Assembly (NCBI RefSeq): GCF_004919045.1
Contig: NZ_SWDW01000017.1
Coordinates: 1-64,000 of the forward strand
Direction of reading: 5' to 3'
Length of the DNA stretch: 64,000 nucleotides
Source: Sinomonas albida
GTDB taxonomy: Bacteria > Actinomycetota > Actinomycetes > Actinomycetales > Micrococcaceae
This document shows positions 1 through 8,641 of the stretch, in pieces. How positions within the stretch are numbered: position 1 is the stretch's first letter; every line of letters starts with the position of its first letter. A model generated the notes under the pieces. It saw only the letters and a program-made list of their open reading frames with translations, did not search any database and had not been told where the DNA came from. Position numbers and translations under genes: made by a program.

Positions 1-335
1 CCGGACTCCCACACCGCCCGCTCGGCCGTGCGCGCCCCGCCCTCGGCCCCCGGGCCCAGCAGCTTCACCGCGCCCTTGACCAGCATCGGGTCCGCGGCCA
101 TCAACGCCGTGGCCTCCAGCACCGCCCTCGCATCCCCCACCGCGCCCGCGGCGCGGGCCTTCAGCCCCGCCTGCACCGCCCTGGACGCCGCCCGGATCCG
201 CTCACCCTCGGACTCCACCGTGGCCCCCACCGGCAACCCCACACCCGCAGCAGGCTCACGAACCGGCAACGGCATCTGCCGCACAGGCCCCACCACACGC
301 CCCGCCGTCACACCAACACCGTGAAACTGCTGCAT
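1..335 (-). CDS. ptsI: PTS enzyme I, N-terminal part (partial, runs off left edge)
   Basis: Phosphoenolpyruvate-protein phosphotransferase, the cytoplasmic enzyme that takes phosphate from PEP and passes it to HPr at the head of all PTS sugar uptake. About 111 N-terminal residues are in the window; they begin MQQFHGVGVTAGRVVGPV, the usual start of actinobacterial EI, and continue into the helical HPr-binding domain. The active-site histidine (near residue 190 in the family) lies outside. The ATG at 335-333 has GAGG about 6 nt upstream. It follows fruA by 22 nt on the same strand, so the general PTS enzyme is probably co-transcribed with the fructose genes. Identification rests on the N-terminal motif only. 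Confidence 0.8.
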   Translation of the reverse strand, partial: MQQFHGVGVTAGRVVGPVRQMPLPVREPAAGVGLPVGATVESEGERIRAASRAVQAGLKARAAGAVGDARAVLEATALMAADPMLVKGAVKLLGPGAEGGARTAERAVWES

Positions 336-357
336 GTTCGACCTCGAACTTTCTCCG

Positions 358-2397
358 CTAGGCGGCGACAGGCTCGGCTTCAACGGCCGCGGGGGCCTTC
401 CTGCCAACGTAGCGCTTGAGCCCGATGGTGGCCAGAGCCGTCACCACGACGCCCACCGCGATCGAGATGACCCAGCCGAGGAAGTTGTCGATCGCGAAGA
501 AGACGAAGATGCCTCCGTGCGGAGCCTTGGAACCCGCGCCGAAGCCCATGCTCAGCGCGCCCGTCACGGCACCGCCGAGCATCGAGGCCGGGATGATGCG
601 GAACGGGTCGGCGGCGGCGAACGGGATCGCGCCCTCCGAGATGAACGAGGCGCCGAGGAGCCACGCAGCCTTGCCGTTCTCGTGCTCGGCCGCGTTGAAG
701 GTCTTGTGGTCGAGCACGGTCGCGAGGGCCATCGCGAGCGGCGGCACCATGCCGGCCGCCATCACGGCCGCCATGACGTGGTACGGAGCCTGGTTCGTGG
801 CGCTTGCCGCGCCGAGGCCAGCGACCGCGAACGAGTACGCGACCTTGTTGACCGGGCCACCGAGGTCGAAGCACATCATGAGGCCGAGGATGATGCCGAG
901 CACCACGGCGGCCGCGCCGGACATGCCCGAGAGCCAGTCGTTGAGAGCCTTCGTGATGAACGCAATGGGGCCGCCGAGGACCACGAACATCAGTCCGGAC
1001 GCGATGATCGACGCGATGAGCGGGATGATCGCCACCGGCATCAGGCCGCGGAGCCACCGGGGCGCCTGAAGGGAGCCCAGCCAATGCGCCGTGTAGCCGG
1101 CCAGCAGGCCGCCCACGATGCCGCCGAGGAAGCCCGCGCCCATGAAGCCTGCCACAGCGCCGGCCGTGAAGCCTGGCGCGATGCCGGGCCGGTCTGCCAG
1201 GGCGTAGCCGATGTAGCCGGCGAGAGCCGGGACGAGGAAGCCGAGCGAGAGGCTGCCGATCTTGAACAGGACCGCGCCCAGGTACGCGCCGACCGGGCCC
1301 CACGCTTGTGGCCCGAACTCCGTCGGCAGGCTGAACAGGTTGTTCTTGACCGTGATCGTGTCGGCGTACTTCGTGATGTCGTAGCCGCCGATGAGGAAGC
1401 CGAGCGCGATCAGCAGACCGCCCGCGGCGACGAACGGGATCATGTAGCTGACGCCCGTGAGCAGGGCGCGCTTGAGCTGGCCGCCCACCGACTCGCGTCC
1501 TTCCGGTGCGGACGACGACGGCGCGCCCGCCGAGGTAGCGAGGCGACGGCCGTTGGGGTCGGCCGCCGCCGAGAGCGCCTCGGTGAGCATGACGGCGGGT
1601 TCGTCGATGGCGCGCTTGACCGGCGACTGGACGTACGGCTTGCCCGAGAAGCGATTCTTGTCCCGCACGTCGACGTCGACTGCGAAGACGACGGCGTCTG
1701 CGGCGTCGATGACCGACTGGGGGAGCGGCGTCGCGCCGGCCGAGCCCTGGGTCTCGACCTGCACGTCGATGCCGTGTTCCTTGCCGGCCGCGACGAGCGA
1801 GTCGGCCGCCATGTACGTGTGGGCGATGCCCGTGGGGCACGCCGTGACGGCGACGATGCGCTTGGCGGTGCTCTGTGCCGCAGCTGCGGGTGCCGCAGAT
1901 GCTGGCGCCGCCGCAGTGGCCGTCGGGGCGGCTTCCCCGCCGGGGGTCAGGCCGAGTGCTTCATTGACGAGCCTGACGATGTCCTCGCGGGTCGCGGCGG
2001 CGCGGAGGGCCGCCGTGAAGTCCTTCTTGATGAGGCTGCGGGCCAGCTTCGCGAGGAGCTTGAGGTGCTCCTGGTCGGCTCCGGCCGGGGCCGCGATGAA
2101 GAAGACGATGTCAGCGGGTCCGTCCTTGGCCCCGAAGTCCACAGGCCGGGAAAGGCGGGCCATCGCGAGGGACGGCGCAGTGACCGCCTCGGAGCGGCAG
2201 TGCGGAATGGCGATGCCGCCGGGGACGCCGGTAGCCGTCTTCTGCTCTCGGGCGTAGGCGTCCGCGAAGAGTCCTTCGGCTCCCGTCGCGCGGCCAGCGT
2301 CGGCCACGGTCTCGGCAAGCTTCCGGATCACGTCGGCCGAAGCGTCGCCGAGGGCGACGTCCAGGTGGACAAGCTCCGGGCTGATGAGTTCGGTCAT
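358..2397 (-). CDS. fruA: Fructose-specific PTS permease EIIABC
   Basis: Imports fructose and phosphorylates it to fructose-1-phosphate. 679 aa. Domains in order: IIA (about 1-150) with phospho-His66 in GIAIPHCRS; an Ala/Pro linker (152-177); IIB (about 178-275) with phospho-Cys187 in TACPTGIAHT; membrane IIC (about 300-660) with many hydrophobic helices. The open frame extends far upstream into fruK, but the ATG at 2397 gives the standard MTELISPELVHLDVAL start and sits 2 nt after the fruK stop. The order fruR-fruK-fruA is the classic fructose operon. Length and motifs match the family, so the assignment is firm. Confidence 0.96.
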   Translation of the reverse strand: MTELISPELVHLDVALGDASADVIRKLAETVADAGRATGAEGLFADAYAREQKTATGVPGGIAIPHCRSEAVTAPSLAMARLSRPVDFGAKDGPADIVFFIAAPAGADQEHLKLLAKLARSLIKKDFTAALRAAATREDIVRLVNEALGLTPGGEAAPTATAAAPASAAPAAAAQSTAKRIVAVTACPTGIAHTYMAADSLVAAGKEHGIDVQVETQGSAGATPLPQSVIDAADAVVFAVDVDVRDKNRFSGKPYVQSPVKRAIDEPAVMLTEALSAAADPNGRRLATSAGAPSSSAPEGRESVGGQLKRALLTGVSYMIPFVAAGGLLIALGFLIGGYDITKYADTITVKNNLFSLPTEFGPQAWGPVGAYLGAVLFKIGSLSLGFLVPALAGYIGYALADRPGIAPGFTAGAVAGFMGAGFLGGIVGGLLAGYTAHWLGSLQAPRWLRGLMPVAIIPLIASIIASGLMFVVLGGPIAFITKALNDWLSGMSGAAAVVLGIILGLMMCFDLGGPVNKVAYSFAVAGLGAASATNQAPYHVMAAVMAAGMVPPLAMALATVLDHKTFNAAEHENGKAAWLLGASFISEGAIPFAAADPFRIIPASMLGGAVTGALSMGFGAGSKAPHGGIFVFFAIDNFLGWVISIAVGVVVTALATIGLKRYVGRKAPAAVEAEPVAA

Positions 2398-2399
2398 GG

Positions 2400-3371
2400 T
2401 CAGTCCTTCGTGAGAGCCGTGACGGTCACGGCGGAGGGATCGGTCTGGTTGACTGCCGGGACGGTCGACCCGGGCAGGGAGGCGGCTGCCGCGCCGTGCG
2501 CGACTGCCTGGCGGAGACGGCCTTCGGCGTCCGCTCCGGTGGTGTCGGCCAGGAGGTACCCGGCCAGGGATGAGTCGCCGGCACCCACGGTGCTGACGGC
2601 CCGGATGGGGGCATGCGCGGCGAACCACGCGCCGTCGGCCGTTACGAGAACGGCACCTTTCGCGCCGAGCGTCGCGAGCACCGCGCCCACTCCCGCGTCG
2701 ACGAGCGAGCGTGCGGCGGTGGCCGCCCGCTCCGGTGAGGCCTCCAGTTCCGCCGGGGTGCCGGCGTCGGGGAGTCCAACGAGCGCGGCGAGCTCGGAGA
2801 GCTCGTCCGCGTTGGGCTTGAGGAGATCGGGCCGCCCGCTGAGCGAGGCGGCGAGCGGCGCGCCCGAGGAGTCCACGGCGATCTTCGGGGCATCGCTGCC
2901 GAATTCGCTGCGCAGGCGCTCCGCGGCGGCAGCGTAGAACGTCGCGGCGACGCCCGGCGGGAGCGATCCTGCCAGCACGACCCATGACGCCCCGGCCGAC
3001 TCCTTGACGAGCAGCGTGAGGAGCTCATCCTGCTGCCCGTCGGTCAGGAGTGGGCCGGGCTCGTTGACCTTTGTGGTCACGCCGTCCGGCTCGGTGAGCG
3101 TCACGTTGGAGCGCAACGACTGGCCGATGGGGAGGGCCCTGAAGGGGACTTCCCGCGACTCGAGACCGGCGAGGACGGGATCGCCCGGATCGCCCGGGAG
3201 GACCGCGAGGGTCGCGAGCCCCGAGGCGACGAGCGCCCGGGAGACATTGACGCCCTTGCCGCCCGATTCCTGATGGACGGCGACCGCGCGCTGGACCTCC
3301 CCGCGCTGCAGGGGGCCGCCCAGCTCGACCGTGCGGTCGAGGCTCGGGTTGGCCGTGAGGGTCACGATCAT
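2400..3371 (-). CDS. fruK: 1-phosphofructokinase
   Basis: Phosphorylates fructose-1-phosphate to fructose-1,6-bisphosphate with ATP, the step after uptake by FruA. 323 aa, normal for the PfkB family. Seen in the sequence: N-terminal MIVTLTANPSLDRTVEL, the GGKGVNVSRAL sugar-binding signature near residue 38, and the C-terminal GAGDSSLAGY motif carrying the catalytic aspartate and anion hole. The ATG at 3371 overlaps the fruR stop by 4 nt (ATGA), which indicates translational coupling, and only 2 nt separate its stop from fruA. The role is supported by both motif and operon. Confidence 0.95.
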   Translation of the reverse strand: MIVTLTANPSLDRTVELGGPLQRGEVQRAVAVHQESGGKGVNVSRALVASGLATLAVLPGDPGDPVLAGLESREVPFRALPIGQSLRSNVTLTEPDGVTTKVNEPGPLLTDGQQDELLTLLVKESAGASWVVLAGSLPPGVAATFYAAAAERLRSEFGSDAPKIAVDSSGAPLAASLSGRPDLLKPNADELSELAALVGLPDAGTPAELEASPERAATAARSLVDAGVGAVLATLGAKGAVLVTADGAWFAAHAPIRAVSTVGAGDSSLAGYLLADTTGADAEGRLRQAVAHGAAAASLPGSTVPAVNQTDPSAVTVTALTKD

Positions 3372-4192
3372 TCGGGGCCTGCCTTCACAACTTCGACGCC
3401 GGCGGACTCGAGGGCCGCGGCGAGATCGGACTCGGGTGAGGCGTCGGTGACGATCGCATCGACCTGATCGAGCCGCGCGAATTGGACGAGGGTCTCGACG
3501 CCGAGCTTGCTCGCGTCGGCGAGGACGACGACGCGGCGCGCCGCCCGCACGAAGGCCGCCTTCACGGCGGCTTCTTCGGTGTCCGGGGTGCTGAGCCCGA
3601 AGGCCGCATGCACTCCGTTCGTGCCCACGACGGCGAGGTCTGGGCGCAGGCGCTCGACGGCGTCGACCGTCTCAGGCCCTACCGCCGCCCGGGTGAGGCC
3701 GCGGATGCGACCGCCCAGGAGGTGGACTGCGTGTGCCGGGCTCGCGGCGAGCTTGTCCGCGATGGGGAGGGCATTGGTGATGATGACCTGCTCGGGGCCG
3801 CCGCTCTGACGGGCGCCGTTCCGGCGGTGCGCCGCCCGCTGGAGCATGACGTCCACGAGCGCTTCGGTGGTGCTGCCCGCGTCCACGAGGATGCTTCCGG
3901 GCCGACTCGATTCGAGGAGTCCCGCTGCGGCCTCCGCGATGAGCAGCTTCTGGGGGAGGTGCTGGACGAGCCGCTCGGAGAGGGTGGTCTCTGCGGTTGA
4001 GGCGCTCTCGGCGGGAACCGCGCCGCCGTGGACGCGGCGGAGGACGCCGCCCTGTTCGAGAGCCGCGAGGTCGCGTCGGACGGTTTCGGTGGTGATGGCA
4101 AAGCGCTCGGCGAGTTCGGTGACGCTGACTCTGCCCGCCTCGGCAACCCGCGCGGCAATGAGCCGCTGGCGCTCCTCGGCGAACATCTGCAT
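3368..4192 (-). CDS. fruR: DeoR-family regulator of the fructose operon
   Basis: Probable repressor of the operon it heads, with fructose-1-phosphate as the likely inducer (family knowledge, not shown here). 274 aa. An N-terminal DeoR winged helix-turn-helix (about residues 3-57, with TELAERFAITTETVRRDL and a following HGGAV) is joined to a sugar-phosphate sensor domain with the GSTTEAL and NALPIADKL segments typical of DeoR effector domains. It is first in fruR-fruK-fruA-ptsI and overlaps fruK by 4 nt. A promoter-like TTGACA/TACAGT pair lies 70-100 bp upstream. Confidence 0.9.
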   Translation of the reverse strand: MQMFAEERQRLIAARVAEAGRVSVTELAERFAITTETVRRDLAALEQGGVLRRVHGGAVPAESASTAETTLSERLVQHLPQKLLIAEAAAGLLESSRPGSILVDAGSTTEALVDVMLQRAAHRRNGARQSGGPEQVIITNALPIADKLAASPAHAVHLLGGRIRGLTRAAVGPETVDAVERLRPDLAVVGTNGVHAAFGLSTPDTEEAAVKAAFVRAARRVVVLADASKLGVETLVQFARLDQVDAIVTDASPESDLAAALESAGVEVVKAGPE

Positions 4193-4261
4193 CGAACGTC
4201 CTTGTCCTCATGCCCCACTCCGGAGAGTGTGGTGCCAATCACAACATCTTTGCTTTGATTG

Positions 4262-4291
4262 ACTGTATCTGCGTTTCTGTGGCTTTGTCAA
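4262..4291 (-). promoter_or_regulatory. Promoter of the fructose operon
   Basis: Read on the minus strand, TTGACA (4291-4286) and TACAGT (4267-4262) are separated by 18 nt, a good sigma-70-type promoter 70 bp in front of fruR. Flanking AT-richer sequence holds related TGTG/GATTGG stretches (TGTGTTTGTGTTGG upstream, GATGTTGTGATTGG downstream) that could be FruR half-sites. The operator assignment is only inference. Confidence 0.55.
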
Positions 4292-4334
4292 CGGGTTCCA
4301 ACACAAACACAGATTGAGGGTGACTGCAGACACA

Positions 4335-4365
4335 CGAGGAGCCCGGCACGGGGCCGGGCTCCTCG
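4335..4365 (-). terminator. Hairpin terminator
   Basis: A perfect 13-bp stem, CGAGGAGCCCGGC with its complement, around a 5-nt loop, lies 40 bp past the stop of the small membrane-protein gene on the minus strand and upstream of fruR. A T-run is weak on both sides. Confidence 0.6.
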
Positions 4366-4405
4366 TTTCATTGACTGGGGCGGTTGGATGCCCACGCAGC
4401 CAAGC

Positions 4406-4621
4406 TCAGTACTCCTCGACGTCTCCGTCCCGACGGCGAACGACCGTGGTTCGCCTAGCCGACGACGCCATGATGATCGACACGATCAGCCCGATTCCCC
4501 CGACGACCATGAGGATGTAGCCGATGATCGTCTGGTTGACGTACGGGATGAGGCCGGGGGCGATGGCAAACGCAAGGATGGCACCCAGCGCGATGAGAAC
4601 GATCGATGAACCAATTCGCAT
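4406..4621 (-). CDS. DUF6458-type small membrane protein
   Basis: 71 aa, beginning MRIGSSIVLIALGAILAFAI, with two hydrophobic segments (about 5-25 and 31-52) separated by a short loop, and a charged C-terminus rich in Arg, Asp and Glu. This is the layout of the DUF6458 family, common in actinobacteria and of unknown function. A longer frame starts at 4651, but the ATG at 4621 has AGGAGT 5 nt upstream and matches the family's start, so it is preferred. Single gene, followed by a hairpin terminator. Confidence 0.8.
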   Translation of the reverse strand: MRIGSSIVLIALGAILAFAIAPGLIPYVNQTIIGYILMVVGGIGLIVSIIMASSARRTTVVRRRDGDVEEY

Positions 4622-4736
4622 GATCCACTCCTGACTGTTGGCTCGGTGCATGGGGCACCCGGTCCGTGCTCAAGTACTACCCGGTTCTGCGGCGTCCAAA
4701 CGCCGAGCTGCGCCGCCCTCGGATTAGGCTCGGCAT

Positions 4737-5375
4737 ATGACCGCGCGCCCGCTCGACGTCGTGTGGTCCCGTCCCGCGGACCAGCGCGAGGGCACGCCGC
4801 TCGTCGTCCTCCTCCACGGCTACGGCAGCAGTCCCGAGCGCATCCTCGCCGCGACCCGTGGCCTGCCGGCGGAGTTCACGCTCGCGGCGCCGCGCGGGCC
4901 GCTCGACGTTGGCGGGGACCGCGGCTGGTTCCTGCTCGACTACTTCCTCGCAAGCGATTTCAGCGACGTGATCGCGACGACGACCGCGGTCCAGGCCTGG
5001 GTGAACACGGTGCGCGGGTCGCATTCGAGTGTCTCGCTCGTGGGCTTCTCGCAGGGCATGGCCCTCGCGAGCACTCTCCTGCGCCTGAAACCGGAGGCCT
5101 ACGCTGCCACGGTGGGCCTGTCCGGGTTCGTGCTCGACAGCGAGATCCTGTCCGTTACGGAGAGCCTGCCCGGCAGGCCGCCGTTCTTTTGGGGGAGGGA
5201 CGTCCAGGATCCCGTGATCAATCCCGACGCGGTCGCCTATACGGCCGAATGGCTTGACCAGCACGTCCAGCTCACCGCGCGCACCTATCCCGGGATGGGC
5301 CATCGGATCGGCCGGCCCATGCTCGCGGACGTCTCCGTGTTCCTCCGGCACTACATACCGAGCGCCCTGCGGTAG
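4737..5375 (+). CDS. Phospholipase/carboxylesterase-like alpha/beta hydrolase
   Basis: 212 aa cytoplasmic serine hydrolase of the carboxylesterase/acyl-protein thioesterase group. VVLLHGYGSSPE forms the oxyanion-hole region (about residues 22-33), GFSQGMALA holds the nucleophile serine (near residue 104), DPVINP is the likely acid region and GMGHRI holds the catalytic histidine near 184. No signal peptide. Substrate cannot be read from sequence. It has no obvious operon partner; the next gene starts 95 bp later. Confidence 0.85.
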   Translation: MTARPLDVVWSRPADQREGTPLVVLLHGYGSSPERILAATRGLPAEFTLAAPRGPLDVGGDRGWFLLDYFLASDFSDVIATTTAVQAWVNTVRGSHSSVSLVGFSQGMALASTLLRLKPEAYAATVGLSGFVLDSEILSVTESLPGRPPFFWGRDVQDPVINPDAVAYTAEWLDQHVQLTARTYPGMGHRIGRPMLADVSVFLRHYIPSALR

Positions 5376-5469
5376 GCGCGGGCTGATGCGGGCTCGCGTG
5401 AGCGCTTCCGAGCCCTTCCGAGCCCGCCCGGGCCCGCGCGCCGCTAGGCCCGCAGTTAGGCTGGTACGT

Positions 5470-6381
5470 ATGGCGAGGAAGAACTCAGCCCTCCGGATCG
5501 CCCACGACACCGCCCGCGGCGCGATGTTCGAACGGGACGGAACGGTCCGGCCGGGCCTCCAGCGGGCGCTCCTGCGCGCCGTCGACGTCCAACGGCCCCT
5601 GGTCGTGGCAAACCTCCGCCGGATGCGGCGACAGCATCCGGCCTTCACCGTCGAACAGCTGAGCCGCCGGCTCGAGCGGGACTATCTCGCCGCCGTCGCC
5701 GGGGGCGGGGCCGCCGTGGGCGGCACGGCTGCGGTTCCGGGTGTCGGGACGGTGACCTCGCTTGGACTCTCCGCGGTCGCGACCGTCGGGTTCCTCGAGG
5801 CAACGGCCGTCTACGCCGCGTCCGTGGCTGAACTGCACGGAATCCATCTCGAGGATCCCGAACGGGCCAGGACCACCGTCATGGCGATCATGCTCGGCGA
5901 GGAGGGCGCGGCACTCCTGAGCGCCTTCACAGGCCAGGCGTTCGGACGCGGCGCTGCGCCGCAGCACGCGTGGGGCGCCGCGATCAATCGCGCCGTACCC
6001 TCACCGACGGCGAGGCTCGTCCAGCGTCAGGTCCAGGACCGGTTCCTCAAGTGGCTCCTGCGCAAGCAGACCGGGGCACTGCTCGGGCGCGCCCTCCCGT
6101 TTGGCGTCGGCGCAGTGGTCGGCGGGGTGGGAAACCTCGCGATGGGTCGCGCCGTGGTCCGCTCGACACGGATGGCCTTCGGACCGGCGCCCCTCGGCCT
6201 CCCCGGCCCCTTCCGGCTGGGCCCGAACTTCCCCGGCCCGAGCCGCCCCGGACAGAACTTCCCCGGACAGAACTTCCCAGGGCCGGCACTCCCCGGGCCG
6301 GCAGGCCGCGAGACGCCCGCGCAGGCGGTCGAGCGGGAGATCGAGGAGCGGCGGGCACGCTTCCACGGAGAAGCGCGCTGA
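5470..6381 (+). CDS. Conserved hypothetical protein with Gly/Ala-rich membrane segments
   Basis: 303 aa, not assigned to a named family with certainty. The middle (about residues 70-125) is a Gly/Ala-rich hydrophobic hairpin containing GGGAAVGGTAAVPGVGTVTS and ATAVYAASVAELHG, which recalls EcsC-like proteins. A second hydrophobic stretch lies near 205-225. The C-terminus has tandem NFPGP-type repeats (Pro/Gly/Phe rich) followed by a charged helix. A longer frame begins at 5254 inside the esterase gene; the ATG at 5470, just past the intergenic gap, is preferred. Its stop lies 4 nt from that of the convergent DUF445 gene. Confidence 0.7.
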   Translation: MARKNSALRIAHDTARGAMFERDGTVRPGLQRALLRAVDVQRPLVVANLRRMRRQHPAFTVEQLSRRLERDYLAAVAGGGAAVGGTAAVPGVGTVTSLGLSAVATVGFLEATAVYAASVAELHGIHLEDPERARTTVMAIMLGEEGAALLSAFTGQAFGRGAAPQHAWGAAINRAVPSPTARLVQRQVQDRFLKWLLRKQTGALLGRALPFGVGAVVGGVGNLAMGRAVVRSTRMAFGPAPLGLPGPFRLGPNFPGPSRPGQNFPGQNFPGPALPGPAGRETPAQAVEREIEERRARFHGEAR

Positions 6382-6385
6382 CGGT

Positions 6386-7693
6386 CTAGCCCCCGAAGAC
6401 CGCGTGCGCGACCGTGAAGATCAGGAGCCCCGCCAGGGCGCCGACCACCGTGCCGTTGAGCCGGATGTACTGGAGGTCGCGGCCCACCTGGAGCTCGATC
6501 TTCTGTGACGTCTCCTCCGCGTCCCACCTCGCGATCGTGTCCTCGATGACGCCCGCGATGTCCGAGCGATACGTCGACACCGCGTAGCTCGCGGCGTCCC
6601 CGATCCACGCGTTGACCTTGCCGGCGAGCTCGTCCTCGGAGACGAGCCGCGAGCCGAAGTCCCGGATCGCGGTCGTGAAGCGGCGGTAGAGCTCGCTGTG
6701 CGGGTCATTCACCGCGTCGAGGAGCGCGTGCTTGATCGTGGTCCATGTGCGGCGCGCGAGATCGCGGACCTCGGGGTCCCCGAGCACCTGGGCCTTGATC
6801 GTCTCGGCTCGCGCGATCATCGCGGGGTCGAACTGGAGGTCGCGCGCAAGGTCGTTGAGGTACTTGTCGATCGACTTGCGCACCTGGTGGTTCGGGTCCG
6901 ACTGCACCGCGGCGACGAACTTGGAGAGCTCGATGTACACCTTGTCGCCGACGAGCTCGTTCGCGAAGTTCGGGACCCAGGTGGGCGAGCGGTCCGTCAC
7001 AAGGTGCGTCACCGTGTCGTAGTTTGCGGCGACCCAATCCGCCGCCCGGTCCACGAGGAGGTCGACGAGCCGATGGTGATGGCCGGCGTCGAACACTCTC
7101 TCGGCGAGGCGTCCGATGGGCGGCCCCCACGGCGGGGCGAGCAGATGCTTGCGGACGAGCCCCTCGATGACCGCCTGGACGTCGTCGTCGTTGAGGACGG
7201 TGAAGGCGCCGCGGATTGCCGCGGACCCCTCCTTCGCGACCCGCTCGGCACCCGCCGGCGTGGCGAGCCACGCGCCGGCCTTGCGCGCGATGTCCGCGGA
7301 ATCGAGCTTGGCGCGCACTACGGGCGCCGAGAGGAAGTTGTCCTCGACGAAGCCGCTCAGCGCGGCGCCGATCTGGTCCTTGCGCCGCGGGATGATGGCG
7401 GTGTGGGGGATCTTGAGGCCCATCGGGTGCCGGAAGAGGGCGGTCACGGCGAACCAGTCGGCCAGGGCCCCGACCATGCCGCCTTCGGCTGCGGCCCGGA
7501 CGTACTGGAGCCACGTGACCCGCTCCTGGAGGGCGAACGCGATCGCGAAGACTACCGCCATGGCGATGAGGAGGCTCAGTGCAAGGGTCTTCATGCTGCG
7601 CAGGGCCGCGGCACGCTCCGCGTCGGCGGGGCTGAGCTCCACCTGCCGGCGCGTGGCGGTGCCCGTTGGCCGATTGAGCGTCACCATACGCAT
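6386..7693 (-). CDS. DUF445 family membrane-anchored protein
   Basis: 435 aa. An N-terminal transmembrane helix (about 36-55, LALSLLIAMAVVFAIAF) is followed by the family's conserved AEGGMVGALADWFAVTALFRHPMG segment, a long helical region and a C-terminal transmembrane helix (NGTVVGALAGLLIFTVAHAVF). This is the architecture of DUF445 (YjiN-like) proteins; function unknown. The start is one of two close ATGs (7693 or 7687); the first is used. The long upstream extension of the frame overlaps the opposite-strand diesterase gene and is not coding. Confidence 0.85.
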   Translation of the reverse strand: MRMVTLNRPTGTATRRQVELSPADAERAAALRSMKTLALSLLIAMAVVFAIAFALQERVTWLQYVRAAAEGGMVGALADWFAVTALFRHPMGLKIPHTAIIPRRKDQIGAALSGFVEDNFLSAPVVRAKLDSADIARKAGAWLATPAGAERVAKEGSAAIRGAFTVLNDDDVQAVIEGLVRKHLLAPPWGPPIGRLAERVFDAGHHHRLVDLLVDRAADWVAANYDTVTHLVTDRSPTWVPNFANELVGDKVYIELSKFVAAVQSDPNHQVRKSIDKYLNDLARDLQFDPAMIARAETIKAQVLGDPEVRDLARRTWTTIKHALLDAVNDPHSELYRRFTTAIRDFGSRLVSEDELAGKVNAWIGDAASYAVSTYRSDIAGVIEDTIARWDAEETSQKIELQVGRDLQYIRLNGTVVGALAGLLIFTVAHAVFGG

Positions 7694-7765
7694 CACCCTA
7701 CTCGCGCGCCGGGTTCGCGGCCCCACCGGGACAGAGCGCCCGCGGGAGTCGGTTAGCTTAATGCC

Positions 7766-8641
7766 ATGACTTCCGAGCGCCCCCTCGTCTATGCTCACCG
7801 CGGCTCGAGCGCCCAGTTCGCCGAACACACGCGCGCGGCCTACCTCCAGGCCATCGCGGATGGGGCCGACGGCGTCGAATGCGACGTCCACCTGACCCGC
7901 GACCAGCACGTGGTGCTCCTCCACGATCCCAATCTCGACCGCACATCGGACGGGACCGGCGCCGTCGCGGACCGTACGCTCGACGAGCTGCGGGAGCTCG
8001 ACTTCTGCTCGTGGAAGGGTGCGCGTTTCCCCGACGAGTACGGCGCGGTGAGCCAGCAGCTCCTCACGCTCCCGGACCTCCTCGACCTCCTCGAGCTCGC
8101 GGGCCGCGAGATCGGGCTCGCGATTGAGCTCAAGCATCCGAGCCCGTACCAGCTCCGACTCGAGGACACGGTGCTCGCCGTGCTCGCGGAGCGCGGCTGG
8201 GATTCCCAGTCCTCGCGGCTCGGGAACGTCCGCGTGAGCTTCATGAGCTTCGATCCCGAGGCTGTGGAGTACCTCCTCGAGCGCGTCCCGGCCGAGCACG
8301 TCTGCATGCTCGTCGACGACGTCCAGGTCGAGGACGTGCGCGAAGACCTGGCTCTTGGCCCGATCACCGGCGGAGCCGTGGCGAACATGCTCAAGGCCGC
8401 GCAGGCGGATGCCGAGACCATCCTCGACGCGGGCCGCGCGGGAATCGCCGGCCCTGGGATCGGCTACGTGCGAGAGCACCCGAACCGCGTCCGGCAGTGG
8501 CTCGACGACGGCCGGCGCTTCCGCGTCTGGACCGTCGACGCCCCCGAGGACGTCGAGCTCTGCCTGTCCGCCGGCATCCAGGAGATCACGACCAACCGGC
8601 CCGCGGAAGTGCTACGCCAAGTGGGCGCCGCCGTTGTCTGA
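7766..8641 (+). CDS. Glycerophosphodiester phosphodiesterase
   Basis: Hydrolyses glycerophosphodiesters to glycerol-3-phosphate and an alcohol. 291 aa without a signal peptide, so cytosolic. GDPD-family motifs: AHRGSS with FAEHT (about 10-22), the metal-binding GVECDVHLTRD (about 36-47) with LLHDPNLDRTSDG, ELKHP in the middle and VWTVD near the C-terminus. Its stop overlaps the TTG start proposed for the next gene (azlC) by 8 nt, but no metabolic link between the two is evident. Confidence 0.92.
   Translation: MTSERPLVYAHRGSSAQFAEHTRAAYLQAIADGADGVECDVHLTRDQHVVLLHDPNLDRTSDGTGAVADRTLDELRELDFCSWKGARFPDEYGAVSQQLLTLPDLLDLLELAGREIGLAIELKHPSPYQLRLEDTVLAVLAERGWDSQSSRLGNVRVSFMSFDPEAVEYLLERVPAEHVCMLVDDVQVEDVREDLALGPITGGAVANMLKAAQADAETILDAGRAGIAGPGIGYVREHPNRVRQWLDDGRRFRVWTVDAPEDVELCLSAGIQEITTNRPAEVLRQVGAAVV

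Noticed and set aside
334-2937. 867-aa open frame opposite fruA and fruK
   Set aside because: Composition is Arg/Glu/Asp/His noise typical of the antisense of GC-rich genes; both genes beneath it have full family motifs.
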